From Pantoea sp. Ep11b (GTDB taxonomy: Bacteria; Pseudomonadota; Gammaproteobacteria; Enterobacterales; Enterobacteriaceae): 64,000 bases of DNA. This document shows, piece after piece, positions 25,832 to 36,224 of the stretch. The notes under the pieces were generated by a model. The model had not been told where the DNA came from. It saw only the letters and a list, made by a program, of their open reading frames with translations, and did no database searches. Position 1 is the first letter of the stretch. Each line of letters begins with the position of its first letter. Both the position numbers and the translations under genes were made by a program. Location: positions 2,480,001 through 2,544,000 of the forward strand of contig NZ_CP160631.1 of assembly GCF_040783975.1 (NCBI RefSeq), in the 5' to 3' direction.

Positions 25832-28519
25832 ATGGCCGTAACCAATATCGCGGAACTTAATGCACTGGTTGAACGTGTAAAAAAAGCCCAGCGTGAATAT
25901 GCCAACTTTTCTCAACAGCAGGTCGACGCCATTTTTCGTGCCGCCGCCCTCGCCGCCGCCGATGCCCGCATTCCCCTCGCCAAGATGGCCGTTGCCGAAT
26001 CCGGTATGGGTATCGTCGAAGATAAAGTCATTAAAAACCATTTTGCCTCTGAGTATATCTACAACGCCTATAAAGATGAGAAGACCTGTGGTGTGTTAGC
26101 CACTGACGATACCTTCGGCACCATCACCATCGCCGAGCCGATCGGCCTGATTTGTGGCATCGTCCCGACCACTAACCCGACCTCAACCGCCATCTTTAAA
26201 GCCCTGATCAGCCTTAAAACCCGCAACGGGATTATCTTCTCGCCACACCCACGCGCCAAAGACGCCACTAACAAAGCCGCAGATGTCGTTCTGCAGGCGG
26301 CGATTGCAGCCGGTGCGCCAAAAGACATTATCGGCTGGATCGACGCCCCTTCCGTGGAGCTTTCCAACCAGCTGATGCATCACCCTGATATCAATCTGAT
26401 TCTCGCCACCGGCGGACCAGGCATGGTGAAAGCAGCCTACAGCTCCGGTAAACCCGCGATTGGTGTCGGTGCCGGTAATACGCCGGTCGTGATTGATGAA
26501 ACCGCCGACCTGAAGCGCGCTGTCGCCTCTATACTGATGTCAAAGACCTTCGACAACGGGGTGATCTGCGCCTCTGAACAGTCGGTAATTGTGGTGGATT
26601 CCGTCTACGACGCGGTGCGTGAACGCTTTGCCAGCCACGGCGGCTACCTGCTGCAGGGTGCCGAACTCCAGGCGGTGCAGGATATCATCCTGAAAAATGG
26701 CGGACTGAACGCGGCCATCGTCGGTCAGCCTGCGGTAAAAATTGCCGAAATGGCTGGCCTCCGTGTGCCTGCCGGCACCAGGATCCTGATCGGTGAGGTA
26801 AAACGGGTGGACGAGTCAGAACCGTTCGCTCACGAAAAACTCTCGCCAACGCTGGCGATGTATCGGGCGAAGGATTTCCAGGATGCCGTCGACAAAGCCG
26901 AGAAGCTGGTCGCCATGGGCGGTATCGGCCACACCTCCTGTCTCTACACCGATCAGGATAACCAGACCGAGCGCGTGCACTACTTTGGCGACAGAATGAA
27001 AACGGCGCGTATTCTGATCAACACACCGGCTTCGCAGGGGGGTATCGGTGATCTCTACAACTTTAAACTGGCACCTTCTCTGACGCTGGGCTGTGGTTCA
27101 TGGGGCGGTAACTCGATTTCTGAGAACGTCGGGCCGAAACACCTGATCAACACCAAAACTGTCGCCAAGCGAGCTGAGAATATGTTGTGGCATAAACTTC
27201 CTAAATCCATCTATTTCCGTCGCGGTTCACTGCCGATTGCGCTGGAAGAGGTGGCAACAGATGGTGCAAAACGAGCCTTTATCGTCACCGACCGCTTCCT
27301 GTTCAACAACGGCTATGCTGACCAGGTGACCCGCGTACTGAAATCGCACGGCCTTGAAACGGAAGTCTTCTTCGAAGTTGAAGCGGACCCGACGCTGAGC
27401 ATCGTGCGCAAAGGGGCGGAACAGATGAACAGCTTCAAACCGGACGTTATCATCGCGCTGGGTGGCGGTTCCCCGATGGATGCTGCCAAAATTATGTGGG
27501 TGATGTACGAGCATCCTGAAACCCACTTCGAAGAGCTGGCGTTACGTTTCATGGATATCCGTAAACGTATCTACAAGTTCCCGAAAATGGGCGTGAAAGC
27601 GCGCATGGTCGCCATCACAACCACTTCCGGTACCGGGTCAGAAGTCACGCCGTTTGCCGTGGTGACCGATGATGCCACCGGTCAGAAATATCCTCTGGCG
27701 GACTATGCACTGACGCCGGATATGGCGATTGTCGATGCCAACCTGGTCATGGATATGCCGCGCTCACTCTGCGCGTTCGGCGGTCTGGATGCTGTGACCC
27801 ATGCGCTGGAAGCCTACGTTTCTGTACTGGCGAATGAGTACTCTGACGGACAGGCGCTGCAGGCACTGAAGCTGCTGAAAGAGAATCTGCCGGCCAGCTA
27901 TGCCGAAGGGGCGAAAAACCCGGTTGCGCGGGAGCGCGTTCATAACGCCGCGACCATTGCCGGTATCGCCTTTGCTAACGCCTTCCTCGGGGTCTGTCAC
28001 TCCATGGCTCATAAACTGGGTTCAGAGTTCCATATCCCACACGGCCTGGCGAACGCGCTGTTAATCTCGAACGTCATCCGCTACAACGCAAATGACAATC
28101 CGACCAAACAGACGGCTTTCAGCCAGTATGACCGTCCTCAGGCTCGTCGTCGCTACGCCGAAGTGGCAGACCACTTAGGTCTGAGCGCACCTGGCGACCG
28201 CACCGCACAGAAAATTGAGAAGCTGCTGGCATGGCTGGATGAGATCAAAACCAAACTTGGTATTCCCGCCTCTATCCGGGAAGCCGGTGTGCAGGAAGCG
28301 GACTTCCTGGCGAAAGTCGATAAACTGGCCGACGATGCGTTTGACGATCAGTGTACCGGCGCGAACCCACGCTATCCGCTGATTGCTGAGCTGAAACAGA
28401 TCATGCTCGACACCTTCTACGGTCGTGAATTTGTCGAGCCGTTCTCAGGCGTCGCTGAGGCGGTGGCTGCTGAGCCGGTAAAAGAGATGAAGAGCGAGAA
28501 AAAAGCGAAAAAAGTCTGA
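25832..28519 (+). CDS. adhE: Bifunctional acetaldehyde-CoA / alcohol dehydrogenase
   Basis: An 895-residue fermentative enzyme reducing acetyl-CoA to acetaldehyde and then ethanol, regenerating NAD+. The N-terminal aldehyde dehydrogenase domain has catalytic Cys246 in GVICASEQS. A linker near 445 leads to the C-terminal iron alcohol dehydrogenase domain with GGGSPMDAAK and the metal-binding GLDAVTHALE and CHSMAHKLGSEFHIPHG histidines. Members assemble into spirosome filaments. CAGGAG precedes the ATG. The Lys/Glu-rich tail (about the last 20 residues) is the least conserved part. Confidence 0.98.
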   Translation: MAVTNIAELNALVERVKKAQREYANFSQQQVDAIFRAAALAAADARIPLAKMAVAESGMGIVEDKVIKNHFASEYIYNAYKDEKTCGVLATDDTFGTITIAEPIGLICGIVPTTNPTSTAIFKALISLKTRNGIIFSPHPRAKDATNKAADVVLQAAIAAGAPKDIIGWIDAPSVELSNQLMHHPDINLILATGGPGMVKAAYSSGKPAIGVGAGNTPVVIDETADLKRAVASILMSKTFDNGVICASEQSVIVVDSVYDAVRERFASHGGYLLQGAELQAVQDIILKNGGLNAAIVGQPAVKIAEMAGLRVPAGTRILIGEVKRVDESEPFAHEKLSPTLAMYRAKDFQDAVDKAEKLVAMGGIGHTSCLYTDQDNQTERVHYFGDRMKTARILINTPASQGGIGDLYNFKLAPSLTLGCGSWGGNSISENVGPKHLINTKTVAKRAENMLWHKLPKSIYFRRGSLPIALEEVATDGAKRAFIVTDRFLFNNGYADQVTRVLKSHGLETEVFFEVEADPTLSIVRKGAEQMNSFKPDVIIALGGGSPMDAAKIMWVMYEHPETHFEELALRFMDIRKRIYKFPKMGVKARMVAITTTSGTGSEVTPFAVVTDDATGQKYPLADYALTPDMAIVDANLVMDMPRSLCAFGGLDAVTHALEAYVSVLANEYSDGQALQALKLLKENLPASYAEGAKNPVARERVHNAATIAGIAFANAFLGVCHSMAHKLGSEFHIPHGLANALLISNVIRYNANDNPTKQTAFSQYDRPQARRRYAEVADHLGLSAPGDRTAQKIEKLLAWLDEIKTKLGIPASIREAGVQEADFLAKVDKLADDAFDDQCTGANPRYPLIAELKQIMLDTFYGREFVEPFSGVAEAVAAEPVKEMKSEKKAKKV

Positions 28520-28542
28520 TAGTCCCGCTTTAACAGGCTGAT

Positions 28543-28571
28543 AAAAAAAACCCGCCACGGCGGGTTTTTTT
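28543..28571. terminator. Bidirectional terminator between adhE and tdk
   Basis: AAAAAAAACCCGCC and GGCGGGTTTTTTT with a two-base centre; usable by both converging genes. Confidence 0.92.
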
Positions 28572-28576
28572 CTGTC

Positions 28577-29209
28577 TCAGCAATGAGGATCGGGCAGCGG
28601 CGTCTGCGCGCCGTGAATCGCCTGCAGCGACCCCTGCTCTATCGCCTGTTTGTAGTGCTTGCGGCAGACGGAGATATAACGCTCGTTCCCCCCAATCACA
28701 ACCTGTTCACCTTCGCTGAACGGTTTTCCTTCGCTGTCCAGACGCAGCACCATGCTGGCCTTACGGCCACAGTGACAGATCGTTTTCAGCTCAACCAGCT
28801 TGTCTGCCCATGCCAGCAGATACTGACTGCCAACAAAGAGTTCACCGCGGAAATCGGTTCTCAGACCATAGCAGAGCACGGGAATATCCAGGTCATCGAC
28901 AACATCAGAGAGCGCTTTAACCTGCTCGCGGGTCAGAAACTGACTCTCATCAACCAGAACGCAGTGAACCGGACTGGCGGCGTGCTCGGCAGCGATCTCG
29001 CTGAAGAGCGACGTCTCTGCATTATAGAGAGAAGCTGGCGACGAAAGACCGATGCGGGAGCTCACCTGCCCGGCACCAAAGCGGTTATCAATTTCAGCGG
29101 TGTAGACCAGTGAACGCATCCCGCGCTCCTGATAGTTGTAGGAGGATTGCAGCAGTGCGGTCGACTTCCCTGCATTCATGGCAGAGTAATAAAAATAGAG
29201 TTGAGCCAT
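28577..29209 (-). CDS. tdk: Thymidine kinase
   Basis: A 210-residue type II thymidine kinase that phosphorylates thymidine for salvage. P-loop MNAGKST lies at 11-17, DESQF carries the Mg-binding Asp, and the zinc cysteines appear as CHCGRKA and a C-terminal VCRKHY. Length and gene position between adhE and hns match E. coli. Confidence 0.97.
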   Translation of the reverse strand: MAQLYFYYSAMNAGKSTALLQSSYNYQERGMRSLVYTAEIDNRFGAGQVSSRIGLSSPASLYNAETSLFSEIAAEHAASPVHCVLVDESQFLTREQVKALSDVVDDLDIPVLCYGLRTDFRGELFVGSQYLLAWADKLVELKTICHCGRKASMVLRLDSEGKPFSEGEQVVIGGNERYISVCRKHYKQAIEQGSLQAIHGAQTPLPDPHC

Positions 29210-29616
29210 AGAAACGTATCTTCATCAGGACTGAACGGAATGGCGCGCATATTAACACAAAGTGCCGGCATTACATTGTCGCTGATGCCCCTCTGAAGCG
29301 TAACGGCGGAGCGGCCCGAGGCTGGCAACCGGTTTATCCGGCGGATTCCGGGTGCGACCGGTGCGACTGAATTTAATTTCTTTAACCGTAATAACAGAGA
29401 TGACATTTTTACTACGGTCCGAAATACATTAAATTTTTTTCACATCCACCCGTATGAAACTATTTTTTAAATTCTTCCTGACACCTTTTTTCAGCCGCGA
29501 TTATTTTTTACCGCCTGGCTAAGTAGTGCTTTTATTTTTTTATGATTGAGTTTATTTAATGTCACCACTACTATTAGCGGGCAACACAACTTTTTCCTTA
29601 TTCAGAGACCAGGACA
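29210..29616. other. tdk-hns intergenic region
   Basis: A 407-bp region carrying the promoters of both divergent genes. From about 29420 on it is A+T rich with many A and T runs, as expected for the curved, autorepressed hns promoter. I see no gene and cannot fix promoter elements with confidence. Confidence 0.55.
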
Positions 29617-30027
29617 ATGAGCGAAGCACTAAAAGTTCTTAATAATATCCGTACGCTGCGCGCCCAGGCCAGAGAGTATTCCGTGGAGACACTGGAAGAG
29701 ATGCTGGAAAAACTGGATGTGGTGGTAAAAGAGCGCCGTGAAGAAGAGTCACATTTTCAGGCTGAAAATGAAGAACGCACGCGTAAACTTAATCAGTATC
29801 GTGAAATGCTGCTGGCCGATGGTATTGACCCGAACGAACTGATTGGCTCGCAGGCTCCCTCTGCACGGACAACGGCAAAAGGTAAACGCTCAGTGCGCCC
29901 GGCTAAATATGGCTACACCGATGAAAAAGGCGAATCCAGAACCTGGACCGGCCAGGGACGGACACCAGCCGCGATTAAAAAAGCGCTGGAAGAACAGGGT
30001 AAAAAGCTGGACGATTTTTTACTGTAA
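29617..30027 (+). CDS. hns: Nucleoid protein H-NS
   Basis: A 136-residue global silencer of A+T-rich and horizontally acquired DNA. The N-terminal helices (about 1-64) dimerise and oligomerise; a flexible linker follows; the C-terminal domain (about 91-136) has the DNA-binding TWTGQGRTP motif with the Gln113-Gly114-Arg115 AT-hook that inserts in the minor groove. It begins [17 protein letters not shown] as in E. coli. A strong hairpin follows. Confidence 0.98.
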   Translation: MSEALKVLNNIRTLRAQAREYSVETLEEMLEKLDVVVKERREEESHFQAENEERTRKLNQYREMLLADGIDPNELIGSQAPSARTTAKGKRSVRPAKYGYTDEKGESRTWTGQGRTPAAIKKALEEQGKKLDDFLL

Positions 30028-30074
30028 TCGCACCCGGTTTTGCGGTCTGAAACCTTCGTGACCCGATAGCCATT

Positions 30075-30101
30075 AAAAAAGGAAGCCAGAGCTTCCTTTT
30101 T
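30075..30101. terminator. Bidirectional terminator between hns and uge
   Basis: AAAAAAGGAAGC-CAGA-GCTTCCTTTTT, with a T-run on both strands. Confidence 0.9.
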
Positions 30102-30109
30102 CTTTTTCA

Positions 30110-31117
30110 TCAGACGCGATAAAAATCCCGATACCACTCCACGAAGTTTTTAACGCCCTCTTCAACGCCCGTCCTGGGTTTAAAACCGATTGCCTTAAAC
30201 AGCGCCTCGGTATCCGCACTGGTTTCAAGCACATCGCCGGGTTGCATAGGCATCAGATTTTTCTTCGCCGTAATACCGAGTGCTTTTTCCAGCGCCTCGA
30301 TATAGTTCATCAGCGTGACAGGCTGGCTGTTACCAATATTATAGACGCGATAAGGCGCGGAACTGGTAGCAGGTGAACCGGTTTCAACGGTCCAGTTATC
30401 ATCCTGCTGAGGAATAACAGCCTGCAGACGGACAATCGCTTCTGCAATATCGTCGATATAGGTAAAGTCGCGTTTCATCTGCCCCTGGTTATACACATCA
30501 ATCGCCTCACCCGCAATCATGGCACGGGTAAATTTGAACAGCGCCATATCCGGGCGACCCCAGGGGCCGTAAACGGTAAAGAAGCGCAATCCGGTCGTCG
30601 GTAACTGATAAAGATGCGAATAGGTATGCGACATCAGCTCGTTGGCTTTTTTGGTCGCCGCATACAAAGAGACCGGGTGGTCCACGCTATCTTCAGTCGA
30701 GAACGGCATTTTACGGTTCAGTCCATAAACGGAACTGGATGACGCGTAGAGCAGATGTTCAATTTTATGATGACGGCATCCCTCAAGAATATTGAGGTGA
30801 CCAATGAGGTTGGCATCGGCATAAGCATGCGGATTTTCGATGGAATAGCGGACGCCGGCCTGAGCACCAAGATGGATTACGCGCTGGAAGGCGTGCTGGT
30901 CGAACAGTGACGCCATTGCGTCACGGTCCGCCAGGTCCATCTCAATAAAAGTAAAACCTGGGTCGGTGTTAATTAAATTGAGACGGGCATGTTTGAGATT
31001 TACGTCGTAATAATCATTCAGGTTGTCGATACCGACAACCTGGTGACCGGCAGCCAGCAGACGTTGGCTGACATGAAAACCAATAAAACCTGCGGCGCCG
31101 GTGACCAGAAAGTTCAT
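30110..31117 (-). CDS. uge: UDP-glucuronate/galacturonate 4-epimerase
   Basis: A 335-residue extended short-chain dehydrogenase/epimerase. The NAD-binding TGAAGFIG is at 6-13 and the catalytic Tyr152-x3-Lys156 pair is in YAATKK. Length and sequence fit UDP-glucuronate 4-epimerases such as Klebsiella Uge, which supply UDP-galacturonate for core lipopolysaccharide and capsule. Its place 14 bp downstream of UDP-glucose dehydrogenase supports that substrate. A UDP-GlcNAc epimerase is a less likely alternative. Confidence 0.88.
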   Translation of the reverse strand: MNFLVTGAAGFIGFHVSQRLLAAGHQVVGIDNLNDYYDVNLKHARLNLINTDPGFTFIEMDLADRDAMASLFDQHAFQRVIHLGAQAGVRYSIENPHAYADANLIGHLNILEGCRHHKIEHLLYASSSSVYGLNRKMPFSTEDSVDHPVSLYAATKKANELMSHTYSHLYQLPTTGLRFFTVYGPWGRPDMALFKFTRAMIAGEAIDVYNQGQMKRDFTYIDDIAEAIVRLQAVIPQQDDNWTVETGSPATSSAPYRVYNIGNSQPVTLMNYIEALEKALGITAKKNLMPMQPGDVLETSADTEALFKAIGFKPRTGVEEGVKNFVEWYRDFYRV

Positions 31118-31131
31118 AAATCCCTCGTTAA

Positions 31132-32472
31132 TTATGCAGGTTGAATAGACGCTCCGCGGCCGATTGCATAATAAACGAAACCGCGTTTGCTGATACGCTC
31201 TGGATCATACAGGTTACGACCATCAAAAATCACGGCTTCTTTCAGCGCATTTTTAATGATGTCGAAGTCAGGTGCACGGAAGTTCTGCCACTCCGTACAG
31301 ATGACCAGCGCGTCAGCGCCCTGCAGTGCAGCTTCTTTGGTGCCCATCAGCTTAAGATCGCTGCGGTGACCATAGATGCGCTGCGCTTCATCCATCGCTT
31401 CAGGGTCAAACGCCTGCACAGAGGCGCCCGCTTCCCACAGCGTTTCCATCAGCACGCGGCTGGAGGCTTCACGCATATCGTCGGTATTCGGCTTGAATGA
31501 AAGGCCCCAGAGTGCAAACGTCTTACCTTTCAGGTCGTCACCAAAGTGACGCTTGATAAAGGTTGGCAGCTTGGTTTTCTGGCTGTCATTCACATCTTCC
31601 ACCGCCTGCAGCAGGCGTGGCTGATAGCCGATGGACTCAGCGGTACGGATCAGCGCCTGCACATCTTTCGGGAAGCAGGAGCCGCCGTAGCCACAGCCAG
31701 GGTAGATAAAGTGATAGCCGATGCGGGGATCTGAACCGATACCCTGGCGGACTTTCTCAATATCTGCGCCTAAACGTTCAGCCAGGTTAGACATCTCGTT
31801 CATGAAGCTGATTTTGGTGGCCAGCATACAGTTGGCCGCATATTTGGTCAGCTCTGCACTGCGAATGTCCATCATAATCATGCGATCGTGGTTGCGGTTA
31901 AACGGCTCATAAAGCTCGCGTAACAGTTCAATCACTTCGTCGTTGTCGGTGCCGACAACGATACGCTCAGGACGCATACAGTCGTTGACTGCCGCACCCT
32001 CTTTCAGGAATTCCGGGTTAGAGACCACATCAAAGGTGATGTTGGCGTCACGCGCTTTCAGCGTTTCCGTCATTACTGCACGAACTTTATCTGCTGTGCC
32101 AACCGGAACGGTTGATTTGTCGATAACCACTTTGTGATCGTTCATATGCTGCGCAATAGTGCGCGCTACGGCGGTCACATATTTCAGATCGGCAGAGCCG
32201 TCTTCGTCCGGTGGTGTACCCACTGCAATAAACTGCATAACACCATGGTTTACGCCCAGCTCAGCATCAGTGCTGAACTTCAGTCGACCGGCTTCGTAAT
32301 TTGACATTACCAGCGGCGTTAAACCTGGTTCGAAAATAGGAATGATGCCTTTCTTCAGATTTTCGACTTTATTCGCGTCGACATCAATGCAGAGAACGTC
32401 ATGTCCGACTTCGGCTAACACCGCAGCCTGAACCAGACCGACATAGCCGATACCAAATACAGTGACTTTCAT
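31132..32472 (-). CDS. ugd: UDP-glucose 6-dehydrogenase
   Basis: A 446-residue NAD-dependent enzyme oxidising UDP-glucose to UDP-glucuronate. FGIGYVG at 6-12 binds NAD; Lys210 and catalytic Cys266 ([10 protein letters not shown]) are present. It is longer than the 388-residue E. coli Ugd and belongs to the longer ~440-residue class common in other bacteria. It lies 22 bp downstream of galU, which makes its substrate. Confidence 0.95.
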   Translation of the reverse strand: MKVTVFGIGYVGLVQAAVLAEVGHDVLCIDVDANKVENLKKGIIPIFEPGLTPLVMSNYEAGRLKFSTDAELGVNHGVMQFIAVGTPPDEDGSADLKYVTAVARTIAQHMNDHKVVIDKSTVPVGTADKVRAVMTETLKARDANITFDVVSNPEFLKEGAAVNDCMRPERIVVGTDNDEVIELLRELYEPFNRNHDRMIMMDIRSAELTKYAANCMLATKISFMNEMSNLAERLGADIEKVRQGIGSDPRIGYHFIYPGCGYGGSCFPKDVQALIRTAESIGYQPRLLQAVEDVNDSQKTKLPTFIKRHFGDDLKGKTFALWGLSFKPNTDDMREASSRVLMETLWEAGASVQAFDPEAMDEAQRIYGHRSDLKLMGTKEAALQGADALVICTEWQNFRAPDFDIIKNALKEAVIFDGRNLYDPERISKRGFVYYAIGRGASIQPA

Positions 32473-32494
32473 CGAGTTATCCTGTGTTTATGAA

Positions 32495-33403
32495 TTACTT
32501 TTTGTTGCCAACTGCGCTATCGAGCCATTCAGAGAAATCTTTGCCCAATACCGGATGACGAACACCGTACTCAACGAAAGCCTGCATGTAGCCCAGTTTG
32601 TTACCACAGTCATGGCTGACGCCTTTCAGGTGATAAGCTTCAACAGTCTCTTTTTCCATCAGCATGGCAATAGAGTCAGTCAGCTGAACTTCGCCGCCTG
32701 CACCTGGAGGCGTCTTCGCCAGCAGTGGCCAGATATCAGAAGAGAGCACGTAACGACCTACAACGGCCAGGTTTGATGGCGCTTCTGCCGCTTTAGGCTT
32801 CTCAACCACACCGACCATTGGCGCGCTGTCGCCTGGGTTCAGTTCTGCACCCTGGCAATCGACTACACCGTACGCGGTGACATCGGCAACCGGCTCAACC
32901 ATGATCTGGCTGCGGCCAGACTCTTCATAACGGCTCAGCATCTCTGCCAGGTTATCTTTGGTTGGGTTAGATTCATATTCGTCGATGATGACGTCTGGCA
33001 GGATAACCGCGAATGGCTCATTACCGATCAGCGGGTGTGCACACATAACAGCGTGGCCCAGGCCTTTTGCGATGCCCTGACGAACCTGCATGATGGTGAC
33101 GTGTGGCGGGCAGATGGACTGGATTTCATCCAGCAGCTGACGCTTAACGCGTTTTTCCAGCATTGATTCCAGTTCGAAGCTGGTATCAAAGTGGTTTTCG
33201 ATGGCATTTTTTGAGGAGTGCGTTACCAGCACAATTTCATTGATGCCCGCAGCAATACATTCGTTAACGACATACTGAATTAACGGCTTATCAACCAGCG
33301 GTAACATCTCTTTTGGAATCGCTTTGGTCGCAGGCAGCATACGCGTACCCAAACCCGCTACCGGGATTACCGCTTTTTTTACTTTGGTATTATTGGCAGA
33401 CAT
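32495..33403 (-). CDS. galU: UTP-glucose-1-phosphate uridylyltransferase
   Basis: A 302-residue nucleotidyltransferase making UDP-glucose. The N-terminal [18 protein letters not shown] (17-34) is the nucleotide- and sugar-binding signature; [19 protein letters not shown] is also typical. It heads the probable operon galU-ugd-uge. In E. coli galU lies directly between hns and rssB; here ugd and uge are placed between hns and galU. Confidence 0.97.
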   Translation of the reverse strand: MSANNTKVKKAVIPVAGLGTRMLPATKAIPKEMLPLVDKPLIQYVVNECIAAGINEIVLVTHSSKNAIENHFDTSFELESMLEKRVKRQLLDEIQSICPPHVTIMQVRQGIAKGLGHAVMCAHPLIGNEPFAVILPDVIIDEYESNPTKDNLAEMLSRYEESGRSQIMVEPVADVTAYGVVDCQGAELNPGDSAPMVGVVEKPKAAEAPSNLAVVGRYVLSSDIWPLLAKTPPGAGGEVQLTDSIAMLMEKETVEAYHLKGVSHDCGNKLGYMQAFVEYGVRHPVLGKDFSEWLDSAVGNKK

Positions 33404-33595
33404 TAAGATACCTCTCTCATAGGCCGTTCAAGTTAATACTTGATATGTCGGTTAAAATCGAAAATGAGTATATCAGTTAGTATCGAACGGATTTATCCTG
33501 GAAGGCATGAAACCGTCGAAATTAAGACTATTACCCAACTGTAAAGCTAAACTCTGGCCCTGCGATCAGCGCCAGAATCTTACTGTAATCAACCT

Positions 33596-34612
33596 CTATT
33601 CTTCCGTGGAAAGCATCAGCCGGATACGTCCTCCGGCGCCCCAGACGTGACATTGCCAGTTCTCGGCGCGCTGACTGATCTGGTTAAGATGGGTACTGCC
33701 CATAGTGCCAAGCGGGACACCATTACTGAGCTGAATCTGATGAGCCTGAACATGAAGGGTGGCGTTTAATCCGGCCGACACCAGGATCAGGTTTTTGAGA
33801 CCGCGATGGTAATAGCCCACCAGCAAGGGGAACTGGCCGCTCAGGTTCGCCTGACGCAGCAGCAGATTGACCTGTCTGAGCAGACCATTCAGCTCCGGCA
33901 ACCGCTGTTTTTGTCCGCTGAGCTGCTCCTGCAGCAGGCCGTTGAACAGCGCACGCAGCAGCAGGGCCGCCAGTACGCCATTGTCCCCGGCGCGCGTCAC
34001 GTCGAGGCAGTAAAAGGCCAGATCCCTGTCGGAGAGCGCCGCGATGTCGAGCACCAGGCCGGGCTGCTCCGCCATCGTTAACTGACGGTAGTTCACCCGG
34101 CAGTTGGCAATGGTCTGCTGCACCGGCGGCTGCAGCTGCTTAAGCAGTTTAGCGGCGGCCTGTGGGTCGCGAACCAGCGCATCCCAGTCCTGGAATAGCT
34201 GCTCATCCTCTTCCACTTTGGAGGTGAACATTGAGGGATAGAGGCACTCGTAGACCGCTTCACGGAAGCGTTCAAAATTCTTTAATGGTTTAAGCAGCAC
34301 ATCCTGCACCCCAAGACGCAGCACATGGGCGATATCAGACATGTTCTCGGTGGCCGAGACGATCAGAATCGGTACCACGTTGCCGCGGGTACGAATATGC
34401 TCAACGAACTGGATCCCACTCATGCGGGGCATCTCCAGATCGCAGATAATCAGGTCGACAGTATGCTGTTGTAGTTGTGCAATTGCTTCCAGACCATCTT
34501 CCGCTTGTAACGTCACAGCACCCATCGATAACAAAAATTGGTCCAGCAACGAACGGAAAACAGCCTCATCTTCGACAATGAGTATCTTTTTGCCGAGTAG
34601 TGGTTTTTCCAT
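33596..34612 (-). CDS. rssB: RssB, response regulator and RpoS proteolysis adaptor
   Basis: A 338-residue protein that hands the stationary-phase sigma factor RpoS to ClpXP. The receiver domain (about 9-125) has the phosphorylated Asp58 in IICDLEMP, as in E. coli. The C-terminal half is a degenerate PP2C-like effector domain that contacts RpoS. It lies 99 bp downstream of rssA on the same strand. Confidence 0.95.
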   Translation of the reverse strand: MEKPLLGKKILIVEDEAVFRSLLDQFLLSMGAVTLQAEDGLEAIAQLQQHTVDLIICDLEMPRMSGIQFVEHIRTRGNVVPILIVSATENMSDIAHVLRLGVQDVLLKPLKNFERFREAVYECLYPSMFTSKVEEDEQLFQDWDALVRDPQAAAKLLKQLQPPVQQTIANCRVNYRQLTMAEQPGLVLDIAALSDRDLAFYCLDVTRAGDNGVLAALLLRALFNGLLQEQLSGQKQRLPELNGLLRQVNLLLRQANLSGQFPLLVGYYHRGLKNLILVSAGLNATLHVQAHQIQLSNGVPLGTMGSTHLNQISQRAENWQCHVWGAGGRIRLMLSTEE

Positions 34613-34711
34613 TCTTTCCCCCTGCGTACCAGATATTTCAATAGTGGTTCATAAAACGCAGTTGCGCCTTTCAGAATTGCCCAAAGTCACCGCTTTGAAT
34701 GAACAACCTGA

Positions 34712-35617
34712 TTATCTGCCACGGACCAGTGGTAATAGTTCATCCATTTTCTTCTCTACGGCGGCCCTGCCTGCCTCAATCGCTTCTTCAGCCCGATGAA
34801 AGTCCAGCGTTGAAATCTGCGGGCAGACCGGCTGGATCAATACGTCGGGTGGATCGCCTGCCATCCGATTTCTTTTCAGACGATTCTCCAGCACCTGGAT
34901 AGAGGTCGACATGATCTCCATCGCGCCGGGTGACTGCGAAGCCCGACGCTGGGTGAAATTCACCAGCCGCTGTCGGAGCTTTCCGCCCCAGCTTAAGGCC
35001 GCTGCGGCCGCTTCTTCTTCACTATTCTGAGGCGTGACGGAAAAGAGATCCTGCTGCATGAGATGCGCGTCATGCTGTAAGTCCACGGCGATCACAATGT
35101 CTGCCCCCAGGGCCCGGGTCAGTGAAATCGGCACCGGATTGACGACGGCACCATCCACCAGCCAATACCCATTGTAGCCCACGGGCGGTAATAAACCTGG
35201 CATACTGCAGGAAGCCCGAACGGCCTGATGCAGACCCCCCTCTGTCAGCCAGAGTTCACGGCCGGTGCTGAGGTTGGTTGCCACCACGCCAAAGGGTTTG
35301 TGGCACGCTTCGATAGCATCATTCGGGATAAGCTGACGGACATGATTAAACACCCGTTCCCCGCGTAACAGGCCGCCACGCTGCCAGGAGACATCCATCA
35401 GGCGAATCACATCCCAGTAGCGGAATGCACTGACCCATTTTTCCATCAGCGGCAGGCGATGATTGACATAGGCAGATCCCACCAGCGCGCCCACAGAGCA
35501 GCCGGCGACGACGTCGATCTCAATACCTGCACGCTCCAGCGCATTAATCACGCCAATATGTGCCCATCCTTTGGCGGCTCCTGACCCCAGAGCCAATCCA
35601 ATTTTTACCTTTCTCAT
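34712..35617 (-). CDS. rssA: RssA, patatin-like phospholipase
   Basis: A 301-residue patatin-family serine hydrolase. The oxyanion loop GSGAAKGW (11-18), nucleophile Ser41 in GCSVG and catalytic Asp155 in DGAVVNP are all present. The physiological substrate is not known. It forms an operon with rssB. Confidence 0.94.
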   Translation of the reverse strand: MRKVKIGLALGSGAAKGWAHIGVINALERAGIEIDVVAGCSVGALVGSAYVNHRLPLMEKWVSAFRYWDVIRLMDVSWQRGGLLRGERVFNHVRQLIPNDAIEACHKPFGVVATNLSTGRELWLTEGGLHQAVRASCSMPGLLPPVGYNGYWLVDGAVVNPVPISLTRALGADIVIAVDLQHDAHLMQQDLFSVTPQNSEEEAAAAALSWGGKLRQRLVNFTQRRASQSPGAMEIMSTSIQVLENRLKRNRMAGDPPDVLIQPVCPQISTLDFHRAEEAIEAGRAAVEKKMDELLPLVRGR

Positions 35618-35713
35618 TTGTACCTGGTCCTGCCGTCAATACGTAGCGTCACAACGTGGGGTCCGCTAACATAGCGCGCTTCTGAAATCGACTCATCATT
35701 CTCTGGAGATAAT

Positions 35714-36169
35714 GTGTCAAAAATCTGCCCATGCTGTAGCGGGGAGCAGTATAGCGTATGTTGCGAGCCCTTTCTGCAGGGTAAACAGATTCCTGTTACC
35801 GCTGAACAACTTATGCGATCCCGCTATTGCGCCTATGTTGAGCATAATGCGGACTATCTGGTTGCAACCTGGCACCCTGACAAACGCCATCCGGGCCTGT
35901 CCGGGCTTTTATCTGAAAGTTTTCCGGGCACCGAATGGCTTAGCCTGAATGTAACCTGTTGTAATCATGGACGCCACGAGAACGAAGCCTCTGTGACCTT
36001 TTTTGCGCGTTATCGCGAGAAAACGAACATTCATGCCATTCATGAGTGTTCACGCTTTCTTCGCGAGGATCAACGCTGGTACTATGTTGACGGTACCGCG
36101 TCCTCAACAGGCCGTAACGACCCCTGCCCCTGCGGCAGTGGCAAAAAATACAAAAAATGTTGTGGCTAA
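35714..36169 (+). CDS. ychJ: YchJ, SEC-C motif protein (UPF0225)
   Basis: A 151-residue protein with cysteine clusters at both ends: [13 protein letters not shown] at the N-terminus and the SEC-C zinc motif [17 protein letters not shown] at the C-terminus. The middle is an NTF2-like fold. The start is a GTG at 35714 with TGGAGA upstream; an overlapping ATG at 35712 belongs to a different frame. Function unknown; SEC-C domains often bind proteins or ribosome-associated partners. Confidence 0.93.
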   Translation: MSKICPCCSGEQYSVCCEPFLQGKQIPVTAEQLMRSRYCAYVEHNADYLVATWHPDKRHPGLSGLLSESFPGTEWLSLNVTCCNHGRHENEASVTFFARYREKTNIHAIHECSRFLREDQRWYYVDGTASSTGRNDPCPCGSGKKYKKCCG

Positions 36170-36224
36170 GCTGACGGCTTCCCAACGGTTTCACCCCTAA
36201 TGCTTTGACAGGACTCTGATTGAG

